Shown: positions 36,940-46,520, numbered from the stretch's first letter. The stretch is DNA of 64,000 nt from an uncultured Bacteroidales bacterium (GCA_944323505.1 CALUST010000008.1:1-64000); one strand, 5' to 3'. Made by a program: numbers and translations. The notes: generated by a model not told the origin, from the letters alone.

Positions 36940-38949
36940 TTACCAGATCACCACCCTCTCGTTCTCAGGACGGAACATCGCATCTCCCTCCTCCACGTCA
37001 AATGCGGAGAAGAACGTGTCGATATTCCTGAGAGTGACATTGACCCTGTTCTCACCGAGAGAATGCACATCAAGCTTGGTAAGCCTTGCCTTCTCTTCAT
37101 CAGTGATGTTCTGTGCCCAAAGGGTCGCATAGGAGAGATAGAAACGCTGCTCGGCAGTGAATCCGTCTACCGGCTCCGGATGTGTGTCCCCGAACGAATT
37201 CTGCATTGCCGTATATGAGATTCTCAGACCTCCCTGGTCTGCGATATTCTCTCCGAGGCACAATGCCCCGTTGGCATGAAGTCCAGGAAGAATCTCCACT
37301 TCGTCGAACTGCTCCACAAGACGCGCAGTCTTTGTCTTGAACGCCTCTGCATCGGCTTCTGTCCACCAGTTGTTCATATTGCCGTCCTTGTCAAAATTGC
37401 GTCCCTGGTCATCGAAACCGTGGGTCATCTCATGACTTATGACCACGCCGATACCACCATAGTTGACAGCGTCATCGGCCTCAGGATTGTAGAACGGAGG
37501 CTGGAGAATGGCCGCAGGGAAACAGATCTCGTTTGTCGTAGGATTGTAGTAGGCATTGACAGTCTGCGGGCTCATGTGCCACTCCGTCCTGTCCACAGGC
37601 TTGCCGAGCCTGGAGAAATTGTCTGCCACATACCATCTGGCGGCATTGCTGATATTCTCGAAATAACTGAGGGACGGATTGATGATAAGGGAGGAATAAT
37701 CCTTCCATTTGTCAGGATAGCCTATCTTGACGACAAAGGCATTGAGTTTCTCATGAGCCTTTGCCTTGGTGGAGTCGCTCATCCAGTCAAGGGCATCGAC
37801 ATGCTCCCCGAGAGCCTTCCTGATATTCCCGACCATATTCAGTACCTTCTCCTTATCCTCATGGGAGAAATATTTCGCAACATACATTTTTCCCACGGCC
37901 TCGGAAAGAAGGTTGTCAGGTACAGCCATGGCACGTTTCCAGCGAGGTTTCTGCTCCTGCACTCCTGACATCTGCCTCTCGAAGAAATCGAAATACGCCT
38001 GATAGAAATCATCGCTGAGCGAGCCGCAGGCTCCCTGTATGAACTGCCCGAGAATATAGTTCTTCATCATGCCCAGATCGGCGGTCGAGAACAATGTGTC
38101 CAAAGAGGAGAAATATGACGGCTGCCCGACTACCAGCTTGTCCTGGTCACTTATGCCGAGAGCCCTGAAATATACAGAGAAATCAAGGTCCGGATACTGC
38201 TTCACAAGGTCGGCAGTGCTCATCGGATTGTACAGTCTCTGCACATCCCTGAGCTCCACACTCGACCATGATGCTTCTGCGATGGCATCCTCAACTGCGA
38301 GCGCATCGGAAGCCGCCTTCTCAGGCGACTCAATGCCTGACAGGGCGAATATCCTTGAGAGGAATTCCTTATATCCTGCCTTGAGTTCCGCATTCGCAGT
38401 ATCGACATAATAGTCCCTGTCACCCATTCCGAGCCCCGACTGGGTGAGATAGAGTATCTGGTTATTGCTGTCAATCAGGTCAGAAGACACATAGGTGCCG
38501 AAAAACGGATAGTCCGAAGAAGAATGCAGGTCAGCAATCACTTCAACGAGCCCTCTCCTGTCCTTGGCTGCAAGAATCTTGGCGATGCCCGGCTTCAGAG
38601 GAGCGGCGCCTTCGTTGTTCAGCCTGACGGAATCAAGTCCCATCTTGTACAGGTCGGAAATCTTCTGCTCGACACTGCCCGGCATCACGGTCTCATTGTC
38701 AAGACCCGCGAACAGGTCATTGAGACGTTTCTGGTTGTTCTCCCTCAGCACATCGAACGTCCCGAAACGGGAGAATTCCGGTTTCAGGGGATTGTTCTTC
38801 TGCCATCCTCCGGTAGCATACCGGTAGAAATCCTCAGCAGGAGATACGGTTGTGTCAAAATTCGCAGGATCTATCGCATGATAGGCCTGTGGTGTCTCAT
38901 TGCAGGCCACCGCCAGCGCAGGAACCATAATCAGCAATAATTTTCTCAT
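36940..38949 (-). CDS. M13-family (neprilysin/PepO-like) metallopeptidase lipoprotein
   Basis: A 669-residue zinc endopeptidase. The ATG at 38949 begins a lipoprotein signal peptide with Cys16 (ALAVAC). The catalytic motif is VISHEMTHGFDDQG (HExxH), the third zinc ligand is in LGENIADQGGL, and the NAYYNPTTNEICFPAAILQPPF substrate-binding element is conserved. Predicted to degrade peptides outside the inner membrane. Two upstream in-frame Met codons (to 39000) would put extra residues before the signal peptide and overlap the promoter. Confidence 0.94.
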   Translation of the reverse strand: MRKLLLIMVPALAVACNETPQAYHAIDPANFDTTVSPAEDFYRYATGGWQKNNPLKPEFSRFGTFDVLRENNQKRLNDLFAGLDNETVMPGSVEQKISDLYKMGLDSVRLNNEGAAPLKPGIAKILAAKDRRGLVEVIADLHSSSDYPFFGTYVSSDLIDSNNQILYLTQSGLGMGDRDYYVDTANAELKAGYKEFLSRIFALSGIESPEKAASDALAVEDAIAEASWSSVELRDVQRLYNPMSTADLVKQYPDLDFSVYFRALGISDQDKLVVGQPSYFSSLDTLFSTADLGMMKNYILGQFIQGACGSLSDDFYQAYFDFFERQMSGVQEQKPRWKRAMAVPDNLLSEAVGKMYVAKYFSHEDKEKVLNMVGNIRKALGEHVDALDWMSDSTKAKAHEKLNAFVVKIGYPDKWKDYSSLIINPSLSYFENISNAARWYVADNFSRLGKPVDRTEWHMSPQTVNAYYNPTTNEICFPAAILQPPFYNPEADDAVNYGGIGVVISHEMTHGFDDQGRNFDKDGNMNNWWTEADAEAFKTKTARLVEQFDEVEILPGLHANGALCLGENIADQGGLRISYTAMQNSFGDTHPEPVDGFTAEQRFYLSYATLWAQNITDEEKARLTKLDVHSLGENRVNVTLRNIDTFFSAFDVEEGDAMFRPENERVVIW

Positions 38950-38981
38950 CAGTCCTAAATTTATTCTAAACATATATCCTG

Positions 38982-38989
38982 CAAATTTA
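38982..38989 (-). promoter_or_regulatory. -7 box of the M13 peptidase gene
   Basis: CAAATTTA reads TAAATTTG on the minus strand, 32 bases upstream of the start at 38949. No clear -33. Confidence 0.45.
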
Positions 38990-39071
38990 AGTAAATTCAT
39001 CGGGAAAGCACCTCAGTTTAATGAAAAAATTGCATATTTGCAGTGATATGGATTTAAGAATACCTGATAAA

Positions 39072-40010
39072 ATGAGAATCTCATCACCATATATGCTGCC
39101 GGTTGCATTGGCAGCCTCTTTTTTCTGCACAGCCGAAGCACAGGAACCGTCAACGGAACGTTTTGCCGAAAGATACTCTCTCCTGGTCTCCAGACTGGGT
39201 GCCGACGGGGTCGGGATAGAGACGCTCCTTAACGCATGGGAGGCTGAAGACTCGTCTGACGTGAGGCTCTATACGGCAAGATTCAATTACTACTTCGCCA
39301 AGTCAAGGTCATCATCCGTCGTGACAAAGCCGGAAAGAAAATATCTCGGCACCGATCCGGTGCTCCATCTCAAAGATTCAACCGGTGCCGATGTCTACTA
39401 TTTCCAGGAATATTCCTATGATGACTCGCTGTTCTCGATGGCGGCAACTGCCATAGACAAGGCCATAAGGATGCACCCGGAAAGACTGGACATACGGCTT
39501 ATGAAGGCCGACGGGCTGTATTGCTACGAGAAAGGCAGCCCTGACATGACGTATGCTCTGCTCGCAGGCCTAATCGATGAATACTATTCAGGGAAGACTG
39601 CATGGCAGTATCCTGACAACGAAGTCAATGACGAATTCTTCAAGTCCCTGGTACAGCAATACTGCGCCATGTTCTTCAACCTCGGGACAGCAAATGCATA
39701 CGACGCATTCCGGATGCTGTCTGAAAAGATGCTGGAGTATGAGAAGAACGACACCACTTTCATGGCCAATCTCGGCTCCTATATGCTTGTGGCAGAGAAA
39801 AACTACAAGGGCGCGCTGAAATGGTACAACAAGGTATTGAAAATCAATCCGTCTGACTATGCCGCCCTGAAAAACTGCATCATCACCTCAAGACAGTTCA
39901 GGAATACGAAACTGGAGAAGAAATACCTGTCAATGATGGCATCAAACGGGCCTGAGAGCGAAAGGCAGAGCGCCCGTATCCGCCTCAATGCCCTGGAAAA
40001 GAACTATTGA
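39072..40010 (+). CDS. Secreted TPR-like protein of unknown function
   Basis: From ATG 39072 the protein has 312 residues with a signal peptide (MRISSPYMLPVALAASFFCTAEAQ). The body is helical; FMANLGSYMLVAEKNYKGALKWYNKVLKINPSDYAALKN is a clear TPR-like helix pair at about residues 240-280, and an IDKAIRMHPERLDIRLMKADGLY pair occurs earlier. It is likely a periplasmic scaffold; no enzymatic motif is seen. A near-consensus -7 box CATATTTG at 39033-39040 excludes the more upstream starts. Its last 26 bases overlap the convergent dprA. Confidence 0.75.
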   Translation: MRISSPYMLPVALAASFFCTAEAQEPSTERFAERYSLLVSRLGADGVGIETLLNAWEAEDSSDVRLYTARFNYYFAKSRSSSVVTKPERKYLGTDPVLHLKDSTGADVYYFQEYSYDDSLFSMAATAIDKAIRMHPERLDIRLMKADGLYCYEKGSPDMTYALLAGLIDEYYSGKTAWQYPDNEVNDEFFKSLVQQYCAMFFNLGTANAYDAFRMLSEKMLEYEKNDTTFMANLGSYMLVAEKNYKGALKWYNKVLKINPSDYAALKNCIITSRQFRNTKLEKKYLSMMASNGPESERQSARIRLNALEKNY

Positions 40011-41154
40011 TGCTGCAGCGCTGGAGAAGGTCGACGGTGACGAGGCCGTCGCATTCCAGCATGGCGACATTCTCCCGGACCTCCCGCCACGGCAGCCCTG
40101 ACAAGGAGGACAATTCATCCACTGTAATCCCCCTGTGCCTTCTTATCAATGATATGATTGAGGACAGCATCCCGATTCTGTCTACATCGACCCTGCCGGC
40201 AAAAGACGTCCTCACGGCTTCTTCCGGACTCCGTTTCCTTTTGGCGGCATAGCCTTTCATCCCAAGGCCGGACACAAGGTCTTCACATGAATAAATCGCC
40301 TCGGCCATCTTGCTCCTGATCAACCAGTTGCATCCCGCTGACCGGATATCGTCAGCACGCCCCGGCAGAGCATACAGATCCCGTCCGTAAGACGATGCAA
40401 GCCCTGCAGTCACCATCCCCCCTCCCTTTCTCCTCGACTCCACGACAATCACAGCCTTGCACATCCCGGCTATAATCCTGTTCCTGCGCAGGAAATTGAC
40501 TTTGACAGGAGATGTCCCGAGCGGGAAATCAGTCACGAGTGCCCCTTCTGCGGCAATCTCCTCCGCCAATGCCTTATGACGCCATGGATACACAGAGTCT
40601 ATACCTGTCGCCATGACGGCGACTGTGACAATGTCCTCGTCAAGAGCCTGCCGGTGTGCCGCACAGTCAACCCCGAATGCCAGTCCGCTCACTATAGGAG
40701 ACGGAGAGTCCGTTGAAGAAATGGCAGTCACTATACTCCCCGCCCATTCCCTGCCGTATGGAGAGACATCCCTCGTACCGACAACGGCTATCATATTGCC
40801 GGAAGACAGCACCTTCCTGACATCCTGCCCGGTCTTCACATAAAGACCTGCCGGGGCATCCTCGCACTCTTTCAGCAAGACAGGATAGTCTTCTCCGGTG
40901 AGCCCTATGAACCGGCATCCCATATCCGACACACGGGACAGTTCCCGCTCAGCCTCATCCAAAGCCCGTTCAGTTATTTTCGCAGCATGTCTTGAATACG
41001 GGCCGAAGACGGCATCCAGCCCTTCCTTGTCAAGCCCGAACACGGCAGATGCACTCCCCAGGGTGTCCAGAAGCGCCTTCGAAATCTTCGGTTCGTACCC
41101 GAATATCATATTCAGGGCACAACAGCACAGTGTCTCGTCATATTTTCCGTTCAT
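39985..41154 (-). CDS. dprA: DNA-processing protein DprA
   Basis: Loads RecA on incoming single-stranded DNA in natural transformation. The 389 residues include an N-terminal HhH/SAM-like part, the Rossmann core with IAVVGTRDVSPYG, VSGLAFGVDCAAHRQAL, DFPLGTSPVKVNFLRRNRIIAGM and GRDLYALPG, and a C-terminal winged helix (GITVDELSSLSGLPWREVRENVAML). Start ATG 41154 gives the usual N-terminus; a longer frame exists to 41238 but crosses the queA terminator. It overlaps the end of the TPR-like gene by 26 bases tail to tail. Confidence 0.95.
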   Translation of the reverse strand: MNGKYDETLCCCALNMIFGYEPKISKALLDTLGSASAVFGLDKEGLDAVFGPYSRHAAKITERALDEAERELSRVSDMGCRFIGLTGEDYPVLLKECEDAPAGLYVKTGQDVRKVLSSGNMIAVVGTRDVSPYGREWAGSIVTAISSTDSPSPIVSGLAFGVDCAAHRQALDEDIVTVAVMATGIDSVYPWRHKALAEEIAAEGALVTDFPLGTSPVKVNFLRRNRIIAGMCKAVIVVESRRKGGGMVTAGLASSYGRDLYALPGRADDIRSAGCNWLIRSKMAEAIYSCEDLVSGLGMKGYAAKRKRSPEEAVRTSFAGRVDVDRIGMLSSIISLIRRHRGITVDELSSLSGLPWREVRENVAMLECDGLVTVDLLQRCSINSSFPGH

Positions 41155-41204
41155 ACAGTCATCGCTTGTCCCGCAAATATGACTGAACGGTATGTGAATA
41201 CATA

Positions 41205-41244
41205 AAAAATGTGGCGAATCCGTAACAGAATCCGCCACATTTTT
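41205..41244. terminator. Terminator hairpin after queA
   Basis: AAAAATGTGGCG / CGCCACATTTTT, 12 perfect pairs (41205-41216 and 41233-41244), 16-base loop. On the minus strand it ends in a T-run, fitting termination of queA (stop at 41274) before dprA. It is symmetric and could work on both strands. Confidence 0.8.
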
Positions 41245-41273
41245 CTCTTTTTATATGAAATTTCTTTTTCTTG

Positions 41274-42323
41274 TCAGATGATAAGGAGCGCATCTCCGTA
41301 AGGGCCGAACATATAGTCCTCCTTGAGAGCCGTCTCGTATGCTTTCATCACATTCTCATAGCCGCCGAACGCCGCCACCGACATGAGCATAGTGGAGCAC
41401 GGCAGATGGAAGTTCGACACAATGGCATCAGGGACTGCAAACCTGTATGGCGGGAAAATGAACTTGTTTGTCCATCCGTCATAGGCATTCACCTCGTCAT
41501 TGGTGGTGACATAGGTCTCAAGTCCGCGCATCACCGTCACCCCCACGGCAAGTACCTTGTGCCTGTCCCGCTTTGTCCTGTTGATGATGTCCGCCGTCTC
41601 CTCAGTGATGATGAGCCGTTCAGAGTCCATCTTGTGCTTCGACAGGTCCTCGACATCCACCGACCGGAAATGGCCGATACCCATGTGAAGGGTGATGAAA
41701 GCCTTGTTGATATCCTTGAGAATCATCCTGTTGAAAAGTTCACGGCTGAAGTGGAGACCGGCAGCAGGCGCAGATACCGCACCTTCATGTGCGGCGAAGA
41801 TGGTCTGGAAATTCTCCGTATCCTCCGGGGTCACATGCTCCTTGACCCATTTTGGGACAGGTATCTCCCCGAGACTGAAAAGAGTGCTCTTGAAGTCCTC
41901 GTAACTCCCGTCATACAGGAATCTCAGCGTCCTTCCTCTGGAGGTGGTGTTGTCTATGACCTCGGCAACGAGACTGCCGTCCTCGCCGAAATACAGCTTG
42001 TTGCCTATCCTTATCTTCCTGGCAGGGTCCACAATCACATCCCAAAGCCGCTGCTCCCTGTTCAGTTCCCTCAGCAGGAAGACCTCTATGTCTGCCCCTG
42101 TCTTCTCTTTCTTGCCGTAAAGCCTTGCAGGAAAGACCTTGGTGTCATTCAGCACAAAAGTGTCCCCTTTGCCGAAATAGTCTATGATATTCTTGAAAAG
42201 CTTATGTTCGATCTCGCCCGTCTTTCTGTCAAGGACCATCATCTTGCATTCATCGCGCCATCTCGGCGGCTCTGATGCGATCCTGTTCTTGGACAGGTTG
42301 AATTGGAATTGCGATAGTTTCAT
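41274..42323 (-). CDS. queA: tRNA preQ1(34) S-adenosylmethionine ribosyltransferase-isomerase
   Basis: Builds epoxyqueuosine in the wobble position of GUN-anticodon tRNAs. The 349-residue protein has the family signatures [15 protein letters not shown] (family: FDYxLPxxLIAxxP), [44 protein letters not shown] (family: HVGxGTF) and [18 protein letters not shown] strong terminator follows. Confidence 0.96.
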   Translation of the reverse strand: MKLSQFQFNLSKNRIASEPPRWRDECKMMVLDRKTGEIEHKLFKNIIDYFGKGDTFVLNDTKVFPARLYGKKEKTGADIEVFLLRELNREQRLWDVIVDPARKIRIGNKLYFGEDGSLVAEVIDNTTSRGRTLRFLYDGSYEDFKSTLFSLGEIPVPKWVKEHVTPEDTENFQTIFAAHEGAVSAPAAGLHFSRELFNRMILKDINKAFITLHMGIGHFRSVDVEDLSKHKMDSERLIITEETADIINRTKRDRHKVLAVGVTVMRGLETYVTTNDEVNAYDGWTNKFIFPPYRFAVPDAIVSNFHLPCSTMLMSVAAFGGYENVMKAYETALKEDYMFGPYGDALLII

Positions 42324-42435
42324 TTTCTCCGGTCTTCAGTTCATTTTACACACAGTCTATTATACGATTTCCGCAGGATTTTGTTTCACATCAAAAGAGA
42401 TATTTTCTGAAAAATTTTTATTATATTGAAAATTT

Positions 42436-43050
42436 TCAGATTATCCCGGCCGCACGGAACACTTCAACAATGGACGGATATGTATTCAGCAGGAACGGAG
42501 TAAGGCTTGATTTGGCCACCCACGCCGCCTTGGAGATATCCTCCTCTCTCTGCGGAGTGAGATCCAACGGATTGTCATAAAGCATATCGAACCACCAGGT
42601 GTGCTTCAGATGCCATTTCCCGTCTCTCCTGTAACAGTGGTCCGTGACACATATCAGATCCCGCAGCCGCAGGTCATCCACACCGGTCTCCTCTTGTACC
42701 TCCCGCAAAGATGTCGTCCTGATGTCCTCGCCCTTCTCCTGATGACCTTTCGGCAGATCCCAAAGCCCGTTCCTGTTGATGAGAAGGTAGTCCCCCCTCC
42801 TGTTCGACACGAGCCCGCCGCCCGCATTGACTTCCACGAATTCACCGCAGATGGCCTTGTAGGCGGCTTCGACATCATCGACAGGGATGTATATCCTGTG
42901 AAGCGAATCCGAACTTTCGAACATATTGATGAGGCTGTGCACGGATTCACTTCCCGCAAGCCTGAATCCTATGGCATTCGGGTCCGACAGGACCTCCTCG
43001 GTTGGAGGGCAGATGATTATACATCGCTTTTCAAGATATATCTTGTGCAT
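42436..43050 (-). CDS. NUDIX hydrolase
   Basis: A 204-residue protein; the Nudix box is GHQEKGEDIRTTSLREVQEETGV (positions about 115-137), preceded by LINRNGLWDLPKG. Nudix enzymes hydrolyse nucleoside diphosphates linked to another group; substrate unknown. The N-terminal 80 residues are an extra region without recognised motif. It is divergent from pyrE, and the -7 boxes of the two genes face each other in an inverted repeat. Confidence 0.9.
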   Translation of the reverse strand: MHKIYLEKRCIIICPPTEEVLSDPNAIGFRLAGSESVHSLINMFESSDSLHRIYIPVDDVEAAYKAICGEFVEVNAGGGLVSNRRGDYLLINRNGLWDLPKGHQEKGEDIRTTSLREVQEETGVDDLRLRDLICVTDHCYRRDGKWHLKHTWWFDMLYDNPLDLTPQREEDISKAAWVAKSSLTPFLLNTYPSIVEVFRAAGII

Positions 43051-43066
43051 TTGGATGTTAATTTAT

Positions 43067-43074
43067 TATCTTTG
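43067..43074 (+). promoter_or_regulatory. -7 box of pyrE
   Basis: TATCTTTG, consensus TAnnTTTG, 53 bases before the pyrE ATG. It is one arm of a 10-bp inverted repeat whose other arm is the -7 box for the opposite gene. Confidence 0.55.
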
Positions 43075-43089
43075 CAAGATTGCAGCCTG

Positions 43090-43097
43090 CAAAGATA
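43090..43097 (-). promoter_or_regulatory. -7 box of the NUDIX gene
   Basis: CAAAGATA reads TATCTTTG on the minus strand, 39 bases upstream of the NUDIX start at 43050. It mirrors the pyrE box at 43067-43074: TATCTTTGCA, 11 bases, TGCAAAGATA. Confidence 0.5.
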
Positions 43098-43127
43098 CGC
43101 AGAACAAGTGAAATATTATAAGATAAA

Positions 43128-43775
43128 ATGAACAGTATGGAATCTATTGACAGAAAAGTCGCGAAAGCCCTTCTTGACATCAAGGCGGTGATGCTGAGAC
43201 CGGACGAGCCTTTCAAATGGGCGTCAGGATGGCTTTCACCTATCTATTGTGACAACAGGAGAATCCTCTCATACCCTGAACTCAGGGAGAACGTCTGCAG
43301 ATGGATGGCAGACATCATATCCGAGAAATACCCGGAGGTCGAGACCATAGCCGGCGTAGCCACCGGGGCCATTGCACACGGGATGCTGATTGCCCACCTG
43401 CTCAAGAAGCCGTTCATCTATGTGCGTCCGAAGCCGAAGGATCACGGCACAGGCTCCCAGATTGAGGGCTATGCCGAGAAAGGGTCAAAGGTTGTCGTAG
43501 TGGAAGACCTCATCTCGACAGGGTCAAGCAGCCTTTCAGCCACTGATGCCCTCATACATTCAGGGCTCGACGTACTCGGCATGACAGCCATATTCTCATA
43601 CAATTTCAATCAGGCAAGAAGAGCCTTCGAAGTAGCCGACATTGAACTCACCACCTTGACCAACTATGACACCCTCATAGAAGTGGCACACGACACAGGC
43701 TACATCAAGGACTCTGACATCGAGATGCTGAAAGAATGGAGATTCTCCCCATCCACATGGGGCAAAAATGAATAG
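43128..43775 (+). CDS. pyrE: Orotate phosphoribosyltransferase
   Basis: Makes OMP from orotate and PRPP in pyrimidine synthesis. The 215 residues show FKWASGWLSPIYCDNRR, IAGVATGAIAHGM, YVRPKPKDHGTGSQIEG (flexible loop) and the PRPP-binding VVVVEDLISTGSSS. ATG 43128 is used; ATG 43137 is also possible. The SRPBCC gene follows after 2 bases, a pairing often seen in Bacteroidota. Confidence 0.96.
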   Translation: MNSMESIDRKVAKALLDIKAVMLRPDEPFKWASGWLSPIYCDNRRILSYPELRENVCRWMADIISEKYPEVETIAGVATGAIAHGMLIAHLLKKPFIYVRPKPKDHGTGSQIEGYAEKGSKVVVVEDLISTGSSSLSATDALIHSGLDVLGMTAIFSYNFNQARRAFEVADIELTTLTNYDTLIEVAHDTGYIKDSDIEMLKEWRFSPSTWGKNE

Positions 43776-43777
43776 TC

Positions 43778-44248
43778 ATGGCCACAGTCATAAAAAGCAG
43801 GCACGCCACGGTATCAAAGCCGCCATATATGCTTTATATGGCTTTTACCGATATGAGCAATTTCGTCAGATTCCTGCCCGAGGACAAGAAAAAGGACGTG
43901 ACGGCGGACTATGACTCGATAAAGGCGGTAGTACAGGGATTCAACATCGGGATAAGAATCTCCGAACGGGTCCCGTACTCAAGGATAGAAATGAAGGATG
44001 ACGGGGCGCCATTCTCATTTACCATAACCATGTTCTTCGATGCCGCAGGAGGAGACCCTGACAAGACGGACTTCCATATCGAACTGTCGGCAGAACTGAA
44101 CATGGTGATGAAAATGATGCTCGGCTCCAAGATTCAGGAGGCTCTCGACAAGATAGTGGATGCCCTTGCAGCAGTATCGGAGGGAAGAGTGCCCGAGGGG
44201 ATTGACCCGGACATCCTGAAAAATGCCGGTCAAGGGAACTTCAACTGA
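43778..44248 (+). CDS. SRPBCC-fold protein
   Basis: A 156-residue protein with the layout of the START/polyketide-cyclase (SRPBCC) fold: N-terminal strand and helices (VSKPPYMLYMAFTDMSNFVRFLP), antiparallel strands (ISERVPYSRIEMKDDGAPFSFTITMFFD) and a long C-terminal helix (MVMKMMLGSKIQEALDKIVDAL). Such proteins bind a hydrophobic ligand; none can be named. It is immediately downstream of pyrE. Confidence 0.75.
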   Translation: MATVIKSRHATVSKPPYMLYMAFTDMSNFVRFLPEDKKKDVTADYDSIKAVVQGFNIGIRISERVPYSRIEMKDDGAPFSFTITMFFDAAGGDPDKTDFHIELSAELNMVMKMMLGSKIQEALDKIVDALAAVSEGRVPEGIDPDILKNAGQGNFN

Positions 44249-44263
44249 TTTCATATTGAGGAT

Positions 44264-45709
44264 ATGATTCCGGACAGGGTTTTCATGGGATATCTTGAAG
44301 AAGCGATCGGGAAAGACAATGCCCGTATCGCTTTTTCTGCATTTGAGGAAGAACCCGCCACATCTGTCAGGCTCAACCCGTTCAAGCCGGGGGCGGACTT
44401 CGGATGCGGCAGCACGCAGGTACCATGGAGCAGATACGGACTGATGCTGGACAGCCGGCCCAGATTCACCCTTGACCCGATGCTGCATGCCGGAGGGTAC
44501 TATGTGCAGGACTCGTCGGCGATGTTTCCGGGATATATTTTCAGGAAAATCCTGCAGAAGATGCAGTTGCCGGGAGACAGGCCGCTCAGGGTGCTGGACT
44601 TATGCGCAGCACCGGGAGGCAAGACAACAGATCTCGCGGCATCGCTCAGGCTCGCGGCTGGAGAGAGGTTCCTGCTTGTGGCCAATGAGGTGATGAGGCA
44701 GCGGGCAGGCATCCTTGCAGACAATGTCAGGATATGGGGCGACCCTAATGTGATGGTGACATCCTCCGACCCGGAAGCGTTCGGAAGGCTGAAAGGATTT
44801 TTCGACATCATCCTTGCCGATGTCCCGTGCTCTGGGGAAGGCATGTTCAGGAAAGACCCTGAGGCGGTGGCACAATGGTCAGAAGAGACCGTCAACCTGT
44901 GCCAGGCGAGGCAGAAACGAATCATTGCTGATGTCTGGGATGCCCTTGCCGACGGAGGCATGATGATTTATTCCACCTGCACATTCAACCGGGCTGAAAA
45001 CGACATGAACATAGACTGGCTCCTCGGGAACTTCGTCGGGACTGTATTCTCCGAACCGCTGCCTGAAAGCGAGATGCCGGGAGTGATGAGGACGGAATAC
45101 GGATACCTGCTCGTACCGGGGCTTGTCAAAGGGGAAGGCCAATATTGCAGCGCCGTCATCAAATCCGGGAACAGGGATACACAACCTGCATCCCGCAGCA
45201 AGAGACGGGCTGAGAGCCGATCCGGCAATACCGCGGGCAGCGCGCTGAAGAAAATCATTCCGGAGAACATTTTCAACACCGGGGTCGTACTGAAAGAAAA
45301 GAACGGGGTCATAAAGGCCGTCCCGGCAGCGATTGCCGGAGACGAGGAGAGCGTGGCTGCAGCGACGGCCGTCCTGGTATCCGGATGCGCAGCAGGCACG
45401 GTGAAAGGGAAGGATCTTGTACCTTCTCCGGACCTGGCGTTGTCCCTGATACTCTCCGAGGGAGCATTCCCGTCAGCAGATGTCGACAGGCCGACTGCGC
45501 TCTCATATCTGCACAGGGACCAGATCAATCCGCCATGCCCAGCGAAAGGCCATAACATAGTCCGCTACGGCGGGCTGGCCCTGGGATTCATCAAGAACAT
45601 AGGGAACAGATGTAACAACCTCCATCCCATGTCACGGAGAATCAGGATGGACATAGACAGCCACGAAGACACTCCCGTTTCTCCGGGAGGGACAGACAGC
45701 AGGAGATGA
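44264..45709 (+). CDS. RsmB/RsmF-family rRNA cytosine-C5 methyltransferase
   Basis: S-adenosylmethionine-dependent m5C methyltransferase acting on rRNA (or tRNA). The 481 residues contain the SAM loop VLDLCAAPGGKTTDLA, the catalytic ADVPCSGEGMFRKDP and IYSTCTFNRAENDMNIDWLL (second Cys), and a C-terminal extension (about 290-465) with a PUA-like ending (GLALGFIKNIGNRCNNLHP), as in RsmF. Exact target base cannot be told. It overlaps the tatD start by 4 bases (ATGA). Confidence 0.92.
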   Translation: MIPDRVFMGYLEEAIGKDNARIAFSAFEEEPATSVRLNPFKPGADFGCGSTQVPWSRYGLMLDSRPRFTLDPMLHAGGYYVQDSSAMFPGYIFRKILQKMQLPGDRPLRVLDLCAAPGGKTTDLAASLRLAAGERFLLVANEVMRQRAGILADNVRIWGDPNVMVTSSDPEAFGRLKGFFDIILADVPCSGEGMFRKDPEAVAQWSEETVNLCQARQKRIIADVWDALADGGMMIYSTCTFNRAENDMNIDWLLGNFVGTVFSEPLPESEMPGVMRTEYGYLLVPGLVKGEGQYCSAVIKSGNRDTQPASRSKRRAESRSGNTAGSALKKIIPENIFNTGVVLKEKNGVIKAVPAAIAGDEESVAAATAVLVSGCAAGTVKGKDLVPSPDLALSLILSEGAFPSADVDRPTALSYLHRDQINPPCPAKGHNIVRYGGLALGFIKNIGNRCNNLHPMSRRIRMDIDSHEDTPVSPGGTDSRR

Positions 45710-46485
45710 CGTTTATGACAGAATATACGGATACGCACACACATCTATATGATGAGGCTTTTGCCGGGGAATACGACAATACCATCGGAAGGGCGACGGA
45801 TGCCGGGGTGACACGTATGGTCTTCCCTGACATCGACAGCAACAGCAGGGAGGCGATGTTCGCACTTGCAGAGAGGCATGAGGGCACGGTATTCCCATGC
45901 CTCGGTCTGCACCCGACTTCCGTAGACGGCAACTGGAAGACGGAATACGGGAAGATGGAGGCATGGACAGGGAAAAAGATCTGTGCCATCGGGGAAATCG
46001 GCATGGACTGCTACTGGTCAAAGGAGTTCGTCGAAGAGCAGAAGACGGTATTCAGAATGCAGCTGGAACTCGCACACGAAATGAACCTGCCTGTCATAAT
46101 CCATTCCCGCGAATCCACATCACTCATCCTCGACATACTGGAGCGATGCCGGCACCTCGGACTGAGGGGAGTATTCCACGCATTCAGCGGAAGCATCGAG
46201 ACATTCAGGAGTCTCAGCCGCTACGGGGACTGGTATGTCGGCATCGGAGGAGTACTGACATACAAGAAGGCATCGATTGCAGAGACCGTCAAGGAAATCC
46301 CGCTGGAAAGGATAGTGCTCGAGACCGATTCGCCGTATCTGACACCCGTCCCGAAAAGAGGGACACGGAACGAAAGCGCGTATATCCCTCTTATTGCAGA
46401 GAAACTGGCATTGCAGAAAGGCGTGGACACAGAAGAAATCGCAGCAGTCACCACGACCAATGCGAGGTCGCTTTTCGGGATATAG
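45706..46485 (+). CDS. TatD-family metal-dependent hydrolase
   Basis: A 259-residue TIM-barrel DNase-type hydrolase. Metal-binding motifs are DTHTHLYD, GEIGMDCYW, VIIHSRES, GVFHAFSGS and LETDSPYLTP. TatD proteins are 3'-5' exonucleases or related hydrolases. The ATG overlaps the methyltransferase stop (ATGA), so translation is probably coupled. Confidence 0.94.
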   Translation: MTFMTEYTDTHTHLYDEAFAGEYDNTIGRATDAGVTRMVFPDIDSNSREAMFALAERHEGTVFPCLGLHPTSVDGNWKTEYGKMEAWTGKKICAIGEIGMDCYWSKEFVEEQKTVFRMQLELAHEMNLPVIIHSRESTSLILDILERCRHLGLRGVFHAFSGSIETFRSLSRYGDWYVGIGGVLTYKKASIAETVKEIPLERIVLETDSPYLTPVPKRGTRNESAYIPLIAEKLALQKGVDTEEIAAVTTTNARSLFGI

Positions 46486-46520
46486 GACATGAGGAGACAA
46501 CACATCAAGCATACATATAT

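Noticed and set aside
41271-42275. 334-codon plus-strand open frame antisense to queA
   Set aside because: Complete complement of queA in a shifted frame with no motif; it also begins inside the queA stop region.
42407-42439. AT-rich inverted repeat CTGAAAA / TTTTCAG at the end of the NUDIX gene as a terminator
   Set aside because: Only 7 pairs, A/T-rich, overlaps the stop codon and has no T-run on the minus strand; too weak to list as a feature.
45897-46520. 208-codon upstream extension of the asparaginase frame through tatD
   Set aside because: Arg/His-rich, out of frame with tatD, and the asparaginase family begins at ATG 46521.
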